A stretch of DNA of 64,000 nucleotides, taken from Bdellovibrionales bacterium (GTDB taxonomy: Bacteria > Bdellovibrionota > UBA1018). The translations under genes and the position numbers were made by a program. The notes under the pieces are model-generated. The model searched no databases and was not told the origin of the DNA. It was given only the letters and a program-made list of their open reading frames with translations. The DNA is taken from assembly GCA_018266355.1 (NCBI GenBank), contig JAFEAP010000029.1:588909-652908 (forward strand), read 5' to 3'. Of this stretch, positions 7,895-15,760 are shown one piece after another. The stretch's first letter is position 1; the number at the start of each line of letters is the position of its first letter.

Positions 7895-9012
7895 GTCCCG
7901 ACGCGGCCACCGTCCGTGAAGGGGGGAGCGACCGTTTCCTCGCCGGGATTAGGCTTCTCCGGCGCGCGCTTTAGATTGTTTCGTTTCGTCCAGCAGCTCG
8001 CGCCTTCAAATTCGAGGCGATACCAGTCGTCTTTCCTGGCTTTAGCGACGACGACGGTTCCATTCCGAAGAGATTTCAAGACGGGAGAGGAGGCCATCGG
8101 ATCTTTTCGGCAATTTGCCGGCCCGTCGATCGTCCGGCGGAGGTTTCCTTTGATGAGGACGATATCCCATTCGCCGGCCGGCATGGACGCTCGCGCAAAC
8201 TTCGCCGGACCGATCTCAATGTCGTCCGAATCGCGGAAATTGGTCCAGACGAGCTGCCGTTCGTTGACGAAAAGTTCCGCTTTTTTCGGATACGGGCCGT
8301 TCGCGCCTGAACGGCGAAATCGGAAATAAGAAAAGTATTCGTAGTCGAGGTCCGATTGGCCGAGCCACGGTCTCGATCCGGAATATCCGTCGTCGCTCCC
8401 CATGAATGGATAGAATTCGATCGTGACGATCGTCTCGGATTTTCCTTTGAAGGTCTGGTCCCACTCGAAAGTCACTTCGGTCGTGAACTTCGGGTAAAAG
8501 ATCGGAACGAGCGGAGAGTCGCCGTCCTCGAAATCCGAATTCTCGATTTTCTTTTCGGCGAGGCCGTCTTTAACCGCTTTTTCCAGAGCAGCGTCTTCAC
8601 CGGTCAGGTAATATTCGGCGAAGTAAATTTTTCGAGATTTAAGTTCTGCGGTGATATCCTTTCCATCTCGGAACGCACGCGCGACAAACGGATCCGGAAT
8701 CGATTTTCCGTCCGCATTCGCCTTGAATCTCAGATTCGCGGGTTGGAATTGGCTGAGATATCCGTGAGGTTCGATGTCCGGCATCGGAAAGACGATTTTC
8801 GCCTTTCGGTCAGGTTTCTGCGGGTTGAAAAAACGATATTCCACGACTACCCGGTCACGAGTGAAGTGGATGGTTTCACGGCGAAACTCGATTCCCTCGT
8901 TTTTATCGAGCGTCAACTCATAGAGCGATTTGGATTCGAATTGGTTTCCGCCCGCGCTCGTGGAGAGGAGGAGGGCTAGAAGCGGAATGGCTCGTGGCTC
9001 GTGGAATATCAT
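7891..9012 (-). CDS. Secreted DUF4424-like protein with C-terminal SH3-like domain
   Basis: Protein of 373 residues with an N-terminal signal peptide (about residues 1-21). The N-terminal half has the DUF4424 pattern: an RETIHFTRDRVVVEYRFFN strand pair followed by KIVFPMPDI. About residues 300-350 (PVLKSLRNGTVVVAKARKDD, then a Trp-Tyr) look like a bacterial SH3 domain that may bind cell wall. The C-terminus is Pro/Glu rich. It is the last gene of a minus-strand operon, and its ATG overlaps the olsA-like stop by four bases (ATGA). A GGGGGAG Shine-Dalgarno precedes it. The biochemical function of DUF4424 proteins is not known. Confidence 0.7.
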   Translation of the reverse strand: MIFHEPRAIPLLALLLSTSAGGNQFESKSLYELTLDKNEGIEFRRETIHFTRDRVVVEYRFFNPQKPDRKAKIVFPMPDIEPHGYLSQFQPANLRFKANADGKSIPDPFVARAFRDGKDITAELKSRKIYFAEYYLTGEDAALEKAVKDGLAEKKIENSDFEDGDSPLVPIFYPKFTTEVTFEWDQTFKGKSETIVTIEFYPFMGSDDGYSGSRPWLGQSDLDYEYFSYFRFRRSGANGPYPKKAELFVNERQLVWTNFRDSDDIEIGPAKFARASMPAGEWDIVLIKGNLRRTIDGPANCRKDPMASSPVLKSLRNGTVVVAKARKDDWYRLEFEGASCWTKRNNLKRAPEKPNPGEETVAPPFTDGGRVGT

Positions 9013-9848
9013 CTCCCCCGGAGAATAGCGGGCGAAGGGCCCCGCGGCAAGTTGGCACGTATCGGCCGATAAACGGATCGAACGAGAAACTCGGCGTGCG
9101 CGGCGAGGTCCGCGGCGCTTCTGAAGTCCCGCGCTGGAAAGGGTGCAAAGTATTGGGCTTCGAGTCGCACTTCGGGATTCGTGATGATCCGTCGAAGATG
9201 GGTCGCCATGGTCATTTCGCCGTAGAAGCAGATTCGGTCGCGATTCGAAGCGTCCACCGGCGTTCCGCCGATCGATCGGTACTGGAGGCAGAGAGGAACG
9301 ATCTCGACTCCGGGAGTCCGAATCGCCGCGTGAAGGAGGCCGTTCCGGAATCTGAGGATCTGGCTCCCGTCAGTGCTCGTCGCTTCGGGAAAAAGGACTA
9401 CCGTTCTACCGGCGGCGAGAAAACGCTGAAGCATAGCGAGTTCGTCGTCGCGTCGATTACGGTTCCGCCGTTCGATGAATGCGGCACCTCCGATCGTGGC
9501 GAGCCAGCGAATGGGGGGAGATTGGGTAACGTCGAGGCTCGTGACGAAGACGGCTTCCTCGAGTGAGGCGAGAGCGACGACGTCTAGGATCGAGACGTGG
9601 TTCGCGAGAATGAGGCGACCTCGGCCGGGTTCGTTCGGCCGTTTGCGAGGAGCCGTCGGAGTTTCCACCCGAAGACCGATCGCGAAGGCTAGCCCGCGGG
9701 CGAGTAGTTGATTCAAGCGAAGCCGAGCGGTTAATCGCGCTTCGCGGCTCGGGATCAGGCTCATCGCCGAACCGAAGAGTAGGAATGACTCGAGAACCGA
9801 TACCGCGGCGAACGCTCGAAGCGGATTCAGTTTAGTCGCGGCCTTCAC
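9009..9848 (-). CDS. PlsC-type 1-acyl-glycerol/lyso-lipid acyltransferase (OlsA-like)
   Basis: Protein of 279 residues of the LPLAT/PlsC family. The catalytic NHxxxxD motif is NHVSILD, and the substrate-binding block is VVLFPEATSTDG. A hydrophobic N-terminal segment anchors it to the inner membrane. The gene directly follows, with a 17-base overlap, an OlsB-like N-acyltransferase. The pair therefore most likely makes ornithine (or another amino-acid) lipids: OlsB adds a 3-hydroxy fatty acid to the amino group and OlsA esterifies its hydroxyl. A general lysophosphatidate acyltransferase cannot be excluded from sequence alone. Confidence 0.8.
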   Translation of the reverse strand: MKAATKLNPLRAFAAVSVLESFLLFGSAMSLIPSREARLTARLRLNQLLARGLAFAIGLRVETPTAPRKRPNEPGRGRLILANHVSILDVVALASLEEAVFVTSLDVTQSPPIRWLATIGGAAFIERRNRNRRDDELAMLQRFLAAGRTVVLFPEATSTDGSQILRFRNGLLHAAIRTPGVEIVPLCLQYRSIGGTPVDASNRDRICFYGEMTMATHLRRIITNPEVRLEAQYFAPFPARDFRSAADLAAHAEFLVRSVYRPIRANLPRGPSPAILRGR

Positions 9849-10683
9849 CGAAGTATTTCCGCAAGAAAGCCGGCGAGAGCGTCTGCCGGTCGAGGAGCGT
9901 GAAGTAATCCACGCAGCCGAAATCCCAATCGACCGCCGGAGTCGGCGCCATTCGCGCGCCGGCGCGGAGGTAGGAGAGCACGAGCGGCGGGAGTTCCGGT
10001 TTCGGGTCGGTATCCGACTGGGTCGTCAGGTCCATTCCGAAATCGTCGGGTCGGTATCCCCGGCGCGGAAAGATCCCGAGAGATTCTTCCGTCGGCCCGA
10101 AGCGCCGAAGCGCGAAAGTCGTCGATCGGATCACGTAGGGGTCGAGCGTCTGGACGCTCGAACATCCGAAGAGGTAGCGCGTTTCGGTGCGCTTCATGTA
10201 GGCGGTGATCCCGCGCCAGAGGAGCTGGATCACGGTGCCGTTCCGGTGCGAGGCTTCGATGCACGCGCGGCCGAGCTCGAGCTTCACGCCCGGGAGCTCC
10301 TTCACGCGGTCGAGGTCGAATTCCCCTTCGGAGTAAAAGGTGTCGAAGAAGTGGGAGGAAAGGAGGCGGTAGGTGCCGACCGCCCGGCCGGTCGTGCGGT
10401 CGACGATCATCAGGTGATCGCAGGCGAGGTCGTGCCGGTCGAGGTCGATGCGGAAGAGTTTTCGTTTGCCCTGGAGTTCCTGGAGGAAGACTCGGTGCCG
10501 GAGCTTCAGCAGCTCGTCGATTTCCTCGGCGCACTCGGCGGTCTTCACGATGTAGGTGTCGGTCTCGAAGTAGATCCCGACTTTCGCGGTGTAGCTACGG
10601 AGGAGACGGGTCCTTACGAACTTCGTCGTGAGCGTGAGGTGATCGAAACCTTCCCGAAATCGCTTTGCGGCATGGTTTATCAT
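9832..10683 (-). CDS. OlsB-like amino-acid N-acyltransferase (GNAT, hemolysin-like)
   Basis: Protein of 283 residues in the OlsB/FeeM branch of the GNAT superfamily. Typical blocks are LRHRVFLQELQG at the start of the fold, DHLMIVD, AVGTYRLL, ELGRACIEASHRNG and YLFGCSSVQ. This family transfers a 3-hydroxyacyl chain from ACP to the alpha-amino group of an amino acid, giving the lyso form of ornithine lipid. It is the first gene of an operon with an OlsA-like acyltransferase and a DUF4424-like protein. The product would be a phosphate-free membrane lipid. The amino-acid specificity is not visible. Confidence 0.75.
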   Translation of the reverse strand: MINHAAKRFREGFDHLTLTTKFVRTRLLRSYTAKVGIYFETDTYIVKTAECAEEIDELLKLRHRVFLQELQGKRKLFRIDLDRHDLACDHLMIVDRTTGRAVGTYRLLSSHFFDTFYSEGEFDLDRVKELPGVKLELGRACIEASHRNGTVIQLLWRGITAYMKRTETRYLFGCSSVQTLDPYVIRSTTFALRRFGPTEESLGIFPRRGYRPDDFGMDLTTQSDTDPKPELPPLVLSYLRAGARMAPTPAVDWDFGCVDYFTLLDRQTLSPAFLRKYFGEGRD

Positions 10684-10771
10684 GCTTTCAGCGTGCGCGC
10701 GGTCTGTCAGAGCCCGATGGGGGCTCGGTCAGGGAATGGTTAGGCTCGCGTCAGGGTTCTACCTAGAACAG

Positions 10772-10790
10772 TTCGGGCCTTCGGCCTGAA
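10772..10790 (-). terminator. Hairpin downstream of tolB
   Basis: TTCGGGCC and GGCCTGAA pair over a TTC loop immediately past the tolB stop codon (10792-10794), with one G-T wobble. There is no long T-run after it on the minus strand, so it may act with Rho or stabilise the 3' end. The rest of the 108-base gap to olsB shows no other structure. Confidence 0.5.
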
Positions 10791-10791
10791 T

Positions 10792-12126
10792 CTACTTGCC
10801 GGTGGGCGGGTTCGACCAGCGCGGAGACACGCAGTCGCCGAGACCGTAAGTCAGCCGTTTGACGAAGGTCCCGTCGATGTTCATCACGTAGATGTTCTTT
10901 TGACCGGCGCGGTTCGAGGAGAAAACGAGGAAGTTCCCGTCCGGGCTGAACGACGGGTCTTCGTTATTGCCCTGGTTCTTCGTGAGGCGCTCGATGTTCG
11001 TTCCGTCCGGATTCATGATGAAGATGTCGAAGCGGCCGTCGATCCACCCGGCGAAGGCGATCTTGTTGTTCTGGGGCGACCACGAGGGCGTGGCGTTGTA
11101 GGAGCCGGCAAAGGTGAGGCGCCGCACGTCGGATCCGTCCGCGTTCATGCGGTAAACCATCGGCGCTCCCGCGCGGTTCGAGACGAACGAGAGGTGCTTC
11201 CCGTCGGGCGACCAGTTCGGGTCGACGTCGACACCCGGCGAGTTCGTGAGCCGGGTGACGCTCTTCGTGTCGGGATCGAAAACCATGATCTCGGGATTCC
11301 CGAGGAACGACATCGTGAGCGCGATCTTCTTCCCGTCGGGGTGGTAATGGGCGCCGCTGTTGATACCGGTGCGGTCGGAAAGCATCTTGATCTTCGACGT
11401 GCGGAAGTCGAACTCGTAGAGGTTCGTATTCTTCACGTTCTTTTTGTTCTTCGCGATGAGCGAGTACGCGATCCGCGTTCCGTCCGGGCTCCATGCCGGC
11501 GTGAGCGTGACCGAACGGTGGTGGGTGAGCTCGCGCGTGTTCGAACCGTCGAAATCCATCGCGTAGACTTCCTTGTTCCGCGACTTGTTGCAGATCATGG
11601 CGATCTTCGTGAGGAAAATCCCCGGCAGCCCGGTGACCGTCTTCACGATGTCGTTCGCGATCGTATGGCCGAGGGTCTTCACGTCGCCGAGGCTCGAAAT
11701 GTAGCGTTTCGTGAGGACCGGTTGGCCGGTGCCGACGTTGTAGAGGTACCCTTCGAGGACGAGCCCGCCTTCGCCGGGCTTCACGTCGGCCTTGAAGACG
11801 AACTCGGCTTGGATCGAGCTCCAGTTCGACATCTGGAACGTCCCCGGAGCGACGCCGGTCGACGTGTCGAGGTACGCTTTCGCGTCGAGGATCTGGAAAG
11901 AATCCATGTAGAGAAGATCGGAACGCACGGTCTCGAGCGTCTTGTCGCCCGCGGACTTGAGCCCGGCGGGACCGACGAACCCCGGAAGCGCGATGACCGT
12001 CTTCCGCGACTTCGCCTGGCCGACGGCGACGTACGGCTGCTCCTTCGGAGCTTCGTCCTCGGCGAGAGCCGTGAAGGCGAAGAGAAGGACGGGCAAGACG
12101 AACCAAGCGGAGAGTTTCTTTTTCAT
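10792..12126 (-). CDS. tolB: Tol-Pal system beta-propeller protein TolB
   Basis: Protein of 444 residues with a signal peptide (cleavage after about residue 22, LAEDEA). The N-terminal domain (about 30-170) is followed by a six-bladed propeller of repeated WSPDGTRIAYS-type motifs (for example AWSPDGTRIAYS, NWSPDGKHLSFVS, SFSPDGNFLVFSS). TolB is periplasmic. It binds Pal and is released by TolA during outer-membrane constriction at division. It is the last gene of the tolQ-tolR-tolA-tolB operon, 13 bases after tolA. The usual pal and cpoB genes do not follow; an olsB-like operon does. Confidence 0.95.
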   Translation of the reverse strand: MKKKLSAWFVLPVLLFAFTALAEDEAPKEQPYVAVGQAKSRKTVIALPGFVGPAGLKSAGDKTLETVRSDLLYMDSFQILDAKAYLDTSTGVAPGTFQMSNWSSIQAEFVFKADVKPGEGGLVLEGYLYNVGTGQPVLTKRYISSLGDVKTLGHTIANDIVKTVTGLPGIFLTKIAMICNKSRNKEVYAMDFDGSNTRELTHHRSVTLTPAWSPDGTRIAYSLIAKNKKNVKNTNLYEFDFRTSKIKMLSDRTGINSGAHYHPDGKKIALTMSFLGNPEIMVFDPDTKSVTRLTNSPGVDVDPNWSPDGKHLSFVSNRAGAPMVYRMNADGSDVRRLTFAGSYNATPSWSPQNNKIAFAGWIDGRFDIFIMNPDGTNIERLTKNQGNNEDPSFSPDGNFLVFSSNRAGQKNIYVMNIDGTFVKRLTYGLGDCVSPRWSNPPTGK

Positions 12127-12139
12127 AGGGTCTCGTTCC

Positions 12140-12937
12140 TTAGAGCGGGAAGCCGAAGACGATGCCGTCGTCGGCCAGGGAGGAGGTCAATTCTTTCGGC
12201 GGACGCGGCAGCGGTTCGGCGTCTTTCAGCGTGCCGAGGATCGCCTCGTCGAACTGGGGATTTCCCGACGTCTTCACGAACTTCGAAGAGAGGATGCGTC
12301 CGGCGGGATCGATTCGAATCTGGATCTGGGCGGTGAGCTTTTGGCGGCGGAGCCACTCCGGAAGGGCCCAGTACTCGGCCACGTGATCGCGGATGACGTC
12401 GTAGTATCCCGCCTCCGCTTTCTCCTTCGCGTCGCCCGAGAGCGCGGTTCCTTTCGAGACCTGGTTCCCCTTGATCACGATCGCGTCGTCTTCCTCGGGT
12501 CTCGCCTCGTCGGATTTATCCTTCAGGCGCTCGAGCGCGCGGATCTTCGCGAGCGCGGAGTCGATCTTCTTCTCTTTCTCTTTTTCCTTCTTCTTGTCGT
12601 CTTCGGCGGTCTTCTTTTCCGTCTTCTTCGGATTCAAGACCATCTCGTCCGGCTTCGCGGCGTCTTCCGGGACGGGATTGATCTTCTTCGCTTCCTTCGC
12701 GGCTTCGGCGAGCTTTTCTTTCAGGTCCTCCTTCGGAAGGGCCTTCGGAACCTTCGCGAGATCCTTTTTCAGGATGTCCGGGAGACCGACGAGGTCCACC
12801 CTGAGCGCGGGCGCGATGAAGACGGGGTTTCCTGGGAAAACGAGGCTTTTCACGAGGATGACGAACGCGATCGCGCCGTGCCCGATCAGGGACCAGGTTA
12901 AGGCTCGCCCGAGTTGGTCTTCCCGAATCGCGTCCAT
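12140..12937 (-). CDS. tolA: TolA/TonB-type energy transducer
   Basis: Protein of 265 residues with one N-terminal membrane helix (about 13-35). A long Lys/Glu/Ala-rich helical stretch follows (about 50-150), then a globular C-terminal TonB-like domain from about residue 175 (PEWLRRQKLTAQIQIRIDP). This is the layout of TolA: inner-membrane anchored, spanning the periplasm and contacting TolB/Pal. The position between tolR and tolB supports TolA over TonB, although the C-terminal fold is of the TonB/TolA_C type shared by both. AGGAAAA lies upstream of the ATG. It is 7 bases after tolR. Confidence 0.85.
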   Translation of the reverse strand: MDAIREDQLGRALTWSLIGHGAIAFVILVKSLVFPGNPVFIAPALRVDLVGLPDILKKDLAKVPKALPKEDLKEKLAEAAKEAKKINPVPEDAAKPDEMVLNPKKTEKKTAEDDKKKEKEKEKKIDSALAKIRALERLKDKSDEARPEEDDAIVIKGNQVSKGTALSGDAKEKAEAGYYDVIRDHVAEYWALPEWLRRQKLTAQIQIRIDPAGRILSSKFVKTSGNPQFDEAILGTLKDAEPLPRPPKELTSSLADDGIVFGFPL

Positions 12938-12944
12938 CGTTTTC

Positions 12945-13367
12945 CTAGAGGCGGGCGTTCGGATCTCCCGGCTCGGTGACGAGACCGACCCGCGTGATCC
13001 GGGCTTGTTTCACTTCCGCCATCACCTGGGCGATCGTTCCGTACGGGACGTTCGCGTCGCCCTGGATGAAGACCTGGATTTCCGGCTTCGCTTTCGCGAT
13101 CGCTTCGAGACGGGTGCGGAGGGTTCCTTCCGGAATGCGGTTCCCGTTCATGATCACGTTTTTCGACTTGTCGACGACGAGAACGAGTTGGTCCGGGATG
13201 TCGTTCATCGTCGGCGCGTTCGCCTTCGGGAGATCGACTTGGATCCCTTGCTGCATGAGCGGCGCGGAGATCATGAAGACGATGAGGAGCACGAGCATCA
13301 CGTCGACGAGCGGCGTGACGTTGATCTCGGAAAGCGCGGTTTGGGTCTTCGAGGTTTGGATCGCCAT
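12945..13367 (-). CDS. tolR: TolR/ExbD proton-channel subunit
   Basis: Protein of 140 residues with a single membrane helix beginning at about residue 20. The helix includes the essential Asp22 in NVTPLVDVMLVLLIVFMI, the residue that carries protons in TolR/ExbD. A periplasmic domain follows. With TolQ it uses the proton gradient to move TolA. It is separated from tolQ by 3 bases and from tolA by 7, so the three are one transcription unit. Confidence 0.95.
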   Translation of the reverse strand: MAIQTSKTQTALSEINVTPLVDVMLVLLIVFMISAPLMQQGIQVDLPKANAPTMNDIPDQLVLVVDKSKNVIMNGNRIPEGTLRTRLEAIAKAKPEIQVFIQGDANVPYGTIAQVMAEVKQARITRVGLVTEPGDPNARL

Positions 13368-13370
13368 CGA

Positions 13371-14087
13371 TCAACCCTCGCGCGGAGCGCCGCCGCGGGC
13401 GAGGATCTGGCTGCGGCGGACGATGTTCAGGAAGTCCTGGTTGAAACCGTCGATGTCGAGGGCGACGCGTTTGATCTGGTTCAGGAAGTAGTTATAGAAG
13501 ACGGCCGCGGGAATGGCCGCGCCGATGCCGGCCGCCGTCGCGATGAGCGCTTCGGAAATACCGGGAGCGACGACGGCGAGATTCGCCGCGCCGGACGCGC
13601 CGATGCGTTGGAACGAGGTCATGATCCCCCAAACGGTCCCGAAAAGGCCGATGAACGGGGCCGCGCTCGCGGTCGTCGCGAGCCACGTCACGTGCTTTTC
13701 GAGCAGCGCGACCTCGTCGTTCGCCGTGCGGGAGAGCGAACGGGCGACGTTCTCGACTTCGAGCGAAGCCGTGGCCGGATCGGCGCTGTTCGGAAGCTTG
13801 CGCAGTTCCTTCATCCCGGAGCGGAACACCGCCGCGACGGGCGAGCGCGCGAACTGATCCACGCGCTGGAAGATCTCGTCCATGCTCTTCGACTGCCAGA
13901 AGAACCCGAGGAACTTTCCGTTCTCGGCTTGGGCGGTCTTCAACGTGCGATACTTCGCGAAGATGATCGCCCAGCAGAAGATCGAGATGCCGAGGAGCAG
14001 GAGCATGACGAGTTTTCCCATCAAGCCCGCGCTCATCACGAGATCGACGAGACCGAGTGAATCCGTGTGCGGAACGTTTGATTGCAT
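13371..14087 (-). CDS. tolQ: TolQ/ExbB proton-channel subunit
   Basis: Protein of 238 residues with three membrane helices: about 17-37, then a pair at about 130-150 and 170-195. The conserved IGLFGTVWGIM and the alanine-rich VAPGISEALIATAAGIGAAIPA segment form the ExbB/TolQ pore. It works with TolR to energise TolA. It is the first Tol gene, starting 7 bases after a CPBP-like membrane protein gene that may belong to the same operon. Confidence 0.95.
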   Translation of the reverse strand: MQSNVPHTDSLGLVDLVMSAGLMGKLVMLLLLGISIFCWAIIFAKYRTLKTAQAENGKFLGFFWQSKSMDEIFQRVDQFARSPVAAVFRSGMKELRKLPNSADPATASLEVENVARSLSRTANDEVALLEKHVTWLATTASAAPFIGLFGTVWGIMTSFQRIGASGAANLAVVAPGISEALIATAAGIGAAIPAAVFYNYFLNQIKRVALDIDGFNQDFLNIVRRSQILARGGAPREG

Positions 14088-14093
14088 AGACTC

Positions 14094-14990
14094 TTATCTT
14101 AGCTCCGCGCTGCGGAGCGGCCAAAGTGATTTCTTCTCGCGGTAGAGATTCCGAAGGATGTCGAAGAGGATCGCCGCTTGGACGACGATGCTGCTCAGCG
14201 GCCCGCCGAGTCCGCCCGTCAGAAAACGAATCATCGGCGCGTCTACGTCGAAGCGAATGTCGTAGCGGAGCAGGATGAAGCCTTGAGATTCGTTCCCGAA
14301 AATCGGCAGACTGAACGCGACGTGCGCGACCATCAAAAATCCGGCGAGGAGTCCTGCCCCTTCGGCGAAATTCCGGTGCAAATAGGTACGGATCGAGAGG
14401 GCGGTTCCGAGGAGCGCGAGCGTGATCAAGTGCGCCCACCCGAGGTGGAACTCGAGCGACTTCGAAAGCGTGTAGAAGAGGGCACAAAGCACGATCGAGC
14501 GCGCGGGGTGCGCGCCGTCGCGGATGTGCGCCATGAACCGCCCGCGGAAGATGAACTCGTCGACGTAGACCATCAAGACGATCGAGGTGGCGCGGAAAAG
14601 AAGGCCGAAGAGGGCGAGGGCCGGAGCGTCGCTTTGGACGAAGAATCCGACGTAGTGGTAGTAACCGCCGACGAGGCCGGCGAACGCGAAAACGCAGGCG
14701 AAGACCGCGCCGCGGAGGAAGTTCGGGTAGAAGCGGTGCTCGATGAGGTGACCGGTCACGATCTCGCTCCGCGAGACGGTCGCGATCGGATTCAGCTGGG
14801 TGAGAACGAAAAGGAAAGAGAGCGCGGCGAAGCCGCAGACGAGGATCAGGTTCGTGTTCGTCGTCTCCGAGATCTCGCCGAACGTCGAGCCCGAGCGGGC
14901 CATGAAGTAGGTGACGACCGACAGGACGACGAGGCGAAACGCCGTGTTCCAGCTCAAATAGGCGAGGGCGAGGGCCAATGCTCGGCGCAT
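14094..14990 (-). CDS. CPBP (CAAX-protease/Abi)-like intramembrane protein
   Basis: Protein of 298 residues with about seven or eight membrane helices. DEFIFRGRFMAHI (about residues 151-163) resembles motif 1 of CPBP intramembrane metalloproteases, where EExxxR is normal, here D-E-x-x-x-R. The histidine expected in motif 2 (FxxxH) is replaced in LFYTLSKS by Ser, although His-containing HLGWAHL follows. It is therefore either a divergent member or inactive. It lies directly upstream of tolQ with a 6-base gap and divergent from ftsE. A role in Tol function is only suggested by position. Confidence 0.55.
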   Translation of the reverse strand: MRRALALALAYLSWNTAFRLVVLSVVTYFMARSGSTFGEISETTNTNLILVCGFAALSFLFVLTQLNPIATVSRSEIVTGHLIEHRFYPNFLRGAVFACVFAFAGLVGGYYHYVGFFVQSDAPALALFGLLFRATSIVLMVYVDEFIFRGRFMAHIRDGAHPARSIVLCALFYTLSKSLEFHLGWAHLITLALLGTALSIRTYLHRNFAEGAGLLAGFLMVAHVAFSLPIFGNESQGFILLRYDIRFDVDAPMIRFLTGGLGGPLSSIVVQAAILFDILRNLYREKKSLWPLRSAELR

Positions 14991-15033
14991 GGGAAGACTC
15001 TATCACACTCGGAGGCGTCAACCGATTGACGGA

Positions 15034-15061
15034 TTGTTCATGCCGCGACTCGTGGTAAACT
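15034..15061 (+). promoter_or_regulatory. Candidate promoter for the ftsEX-envC operon
   Basis: TTGTTC (15034-15039) and TAAACT (15056-15061), preceded by TGG (an extended -10 feature), are separated by 16 bases and lie 19 bases before the ftsE start. The same hexamer type (TTGTTT, 17 bases, TAAACT) occurs at 23066-23094 before another divergently transcribed gene. This is a visual match only. Confidence 0.35.
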
Positions 15062-15079
15062 TTTGCCGGGAGAATCAGG

Positions 15080-15760
15080 ATGATTCAGCTGCAAGCGCTC
15101 TCCAAGGGATACACGGAGCGGAAAAAGGTACTCGATCATATCTCGCTCGAACTCAAGAAGGGCGAATTTCTTTACGTCCTCGGCGGGACCGGGGCCGGGA
15201 AGTCGACCCTCCTTCGTCTCCTGGCGACGGAGGAAGAGGATTTCGGCGGCCAGCTCTCGCTCTTCGGATACGACCTCGCGCGCGCGAGCGGCTCGACGCT
15301 CCAGGCGATCCGTCGTTCGATCGGCTACGTTCCCCAGAACGTCCGCCTCATCCCGGATTTCACCGTGTTCGAGAACGTCGCCCTTGGCGTCTCGCTCGCC
15401 GGCTCGCGCGTCGCGCGCGCCGAAGTGCGGGGAAAGATCTACGAACTCCTCGACCGGCTCCAGCTGATGAACCTTCGCGACGCCTCTGCCTCGCGCCTTT
15501 CCGGCGGCGAAGCCCAGCGCGTCGCCATCGCCCGCGCGCTCGCGCGCGGACCCGAGCTGCTGATCGCCGACGAACCGACGGGCGCCCAGGATTTCCAGAA
15601 CACCTGGAACGTGATGGATCTCCTCCACCGCGCGAACATCTCGGGCACGACCCTCGTCCTCGCGACCCACGATCGCGACATCGTCCGGAAACTGCGTAAA
15701 CGCTGCGCGATCCTCAGCCACGGGAAAGTCATGATCGAGGAGGCGCTATGTTCGCTCTAA
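15080..15760 (+). CDS. ftsE: Cell-division ABC ATPase FtsE
   Basis: Protein of 226 residues, standard for FtsE. Walker A is GGTGAGKSTLL, the ABC signature is LSGGEAQRVAIARALA, and Walker B is LLIADEPTGAQD. FtsE and FtsX form a transporter-like complex at the division septum. It does not transport but activates peptidoglycan hydrolases through EnvC. The gene overlaps ftsX by 13 bases, and envC and ctpA follow, matching the conserved division cluster. Confidence 0.95.
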   Translation: MIQLQALSKGYTERKKVLDHISLELKKGEFLYVLGGTGAGKSTLLRLLATEEEDFGGQLSLFGYDLARASGSTLQAIRRSIGYVPQNVRLIPDFTVFENVALGVSLAGSRVARAEVRGKIYELLDRLQLMNLRDASASRLSGGEAQRVAIARALARGPELLIADEPTGAQDFQNTWNVMDLLHRANISGTTLVLATHDRDIVRKLRKRCAILSHGKVMIEEALCSL

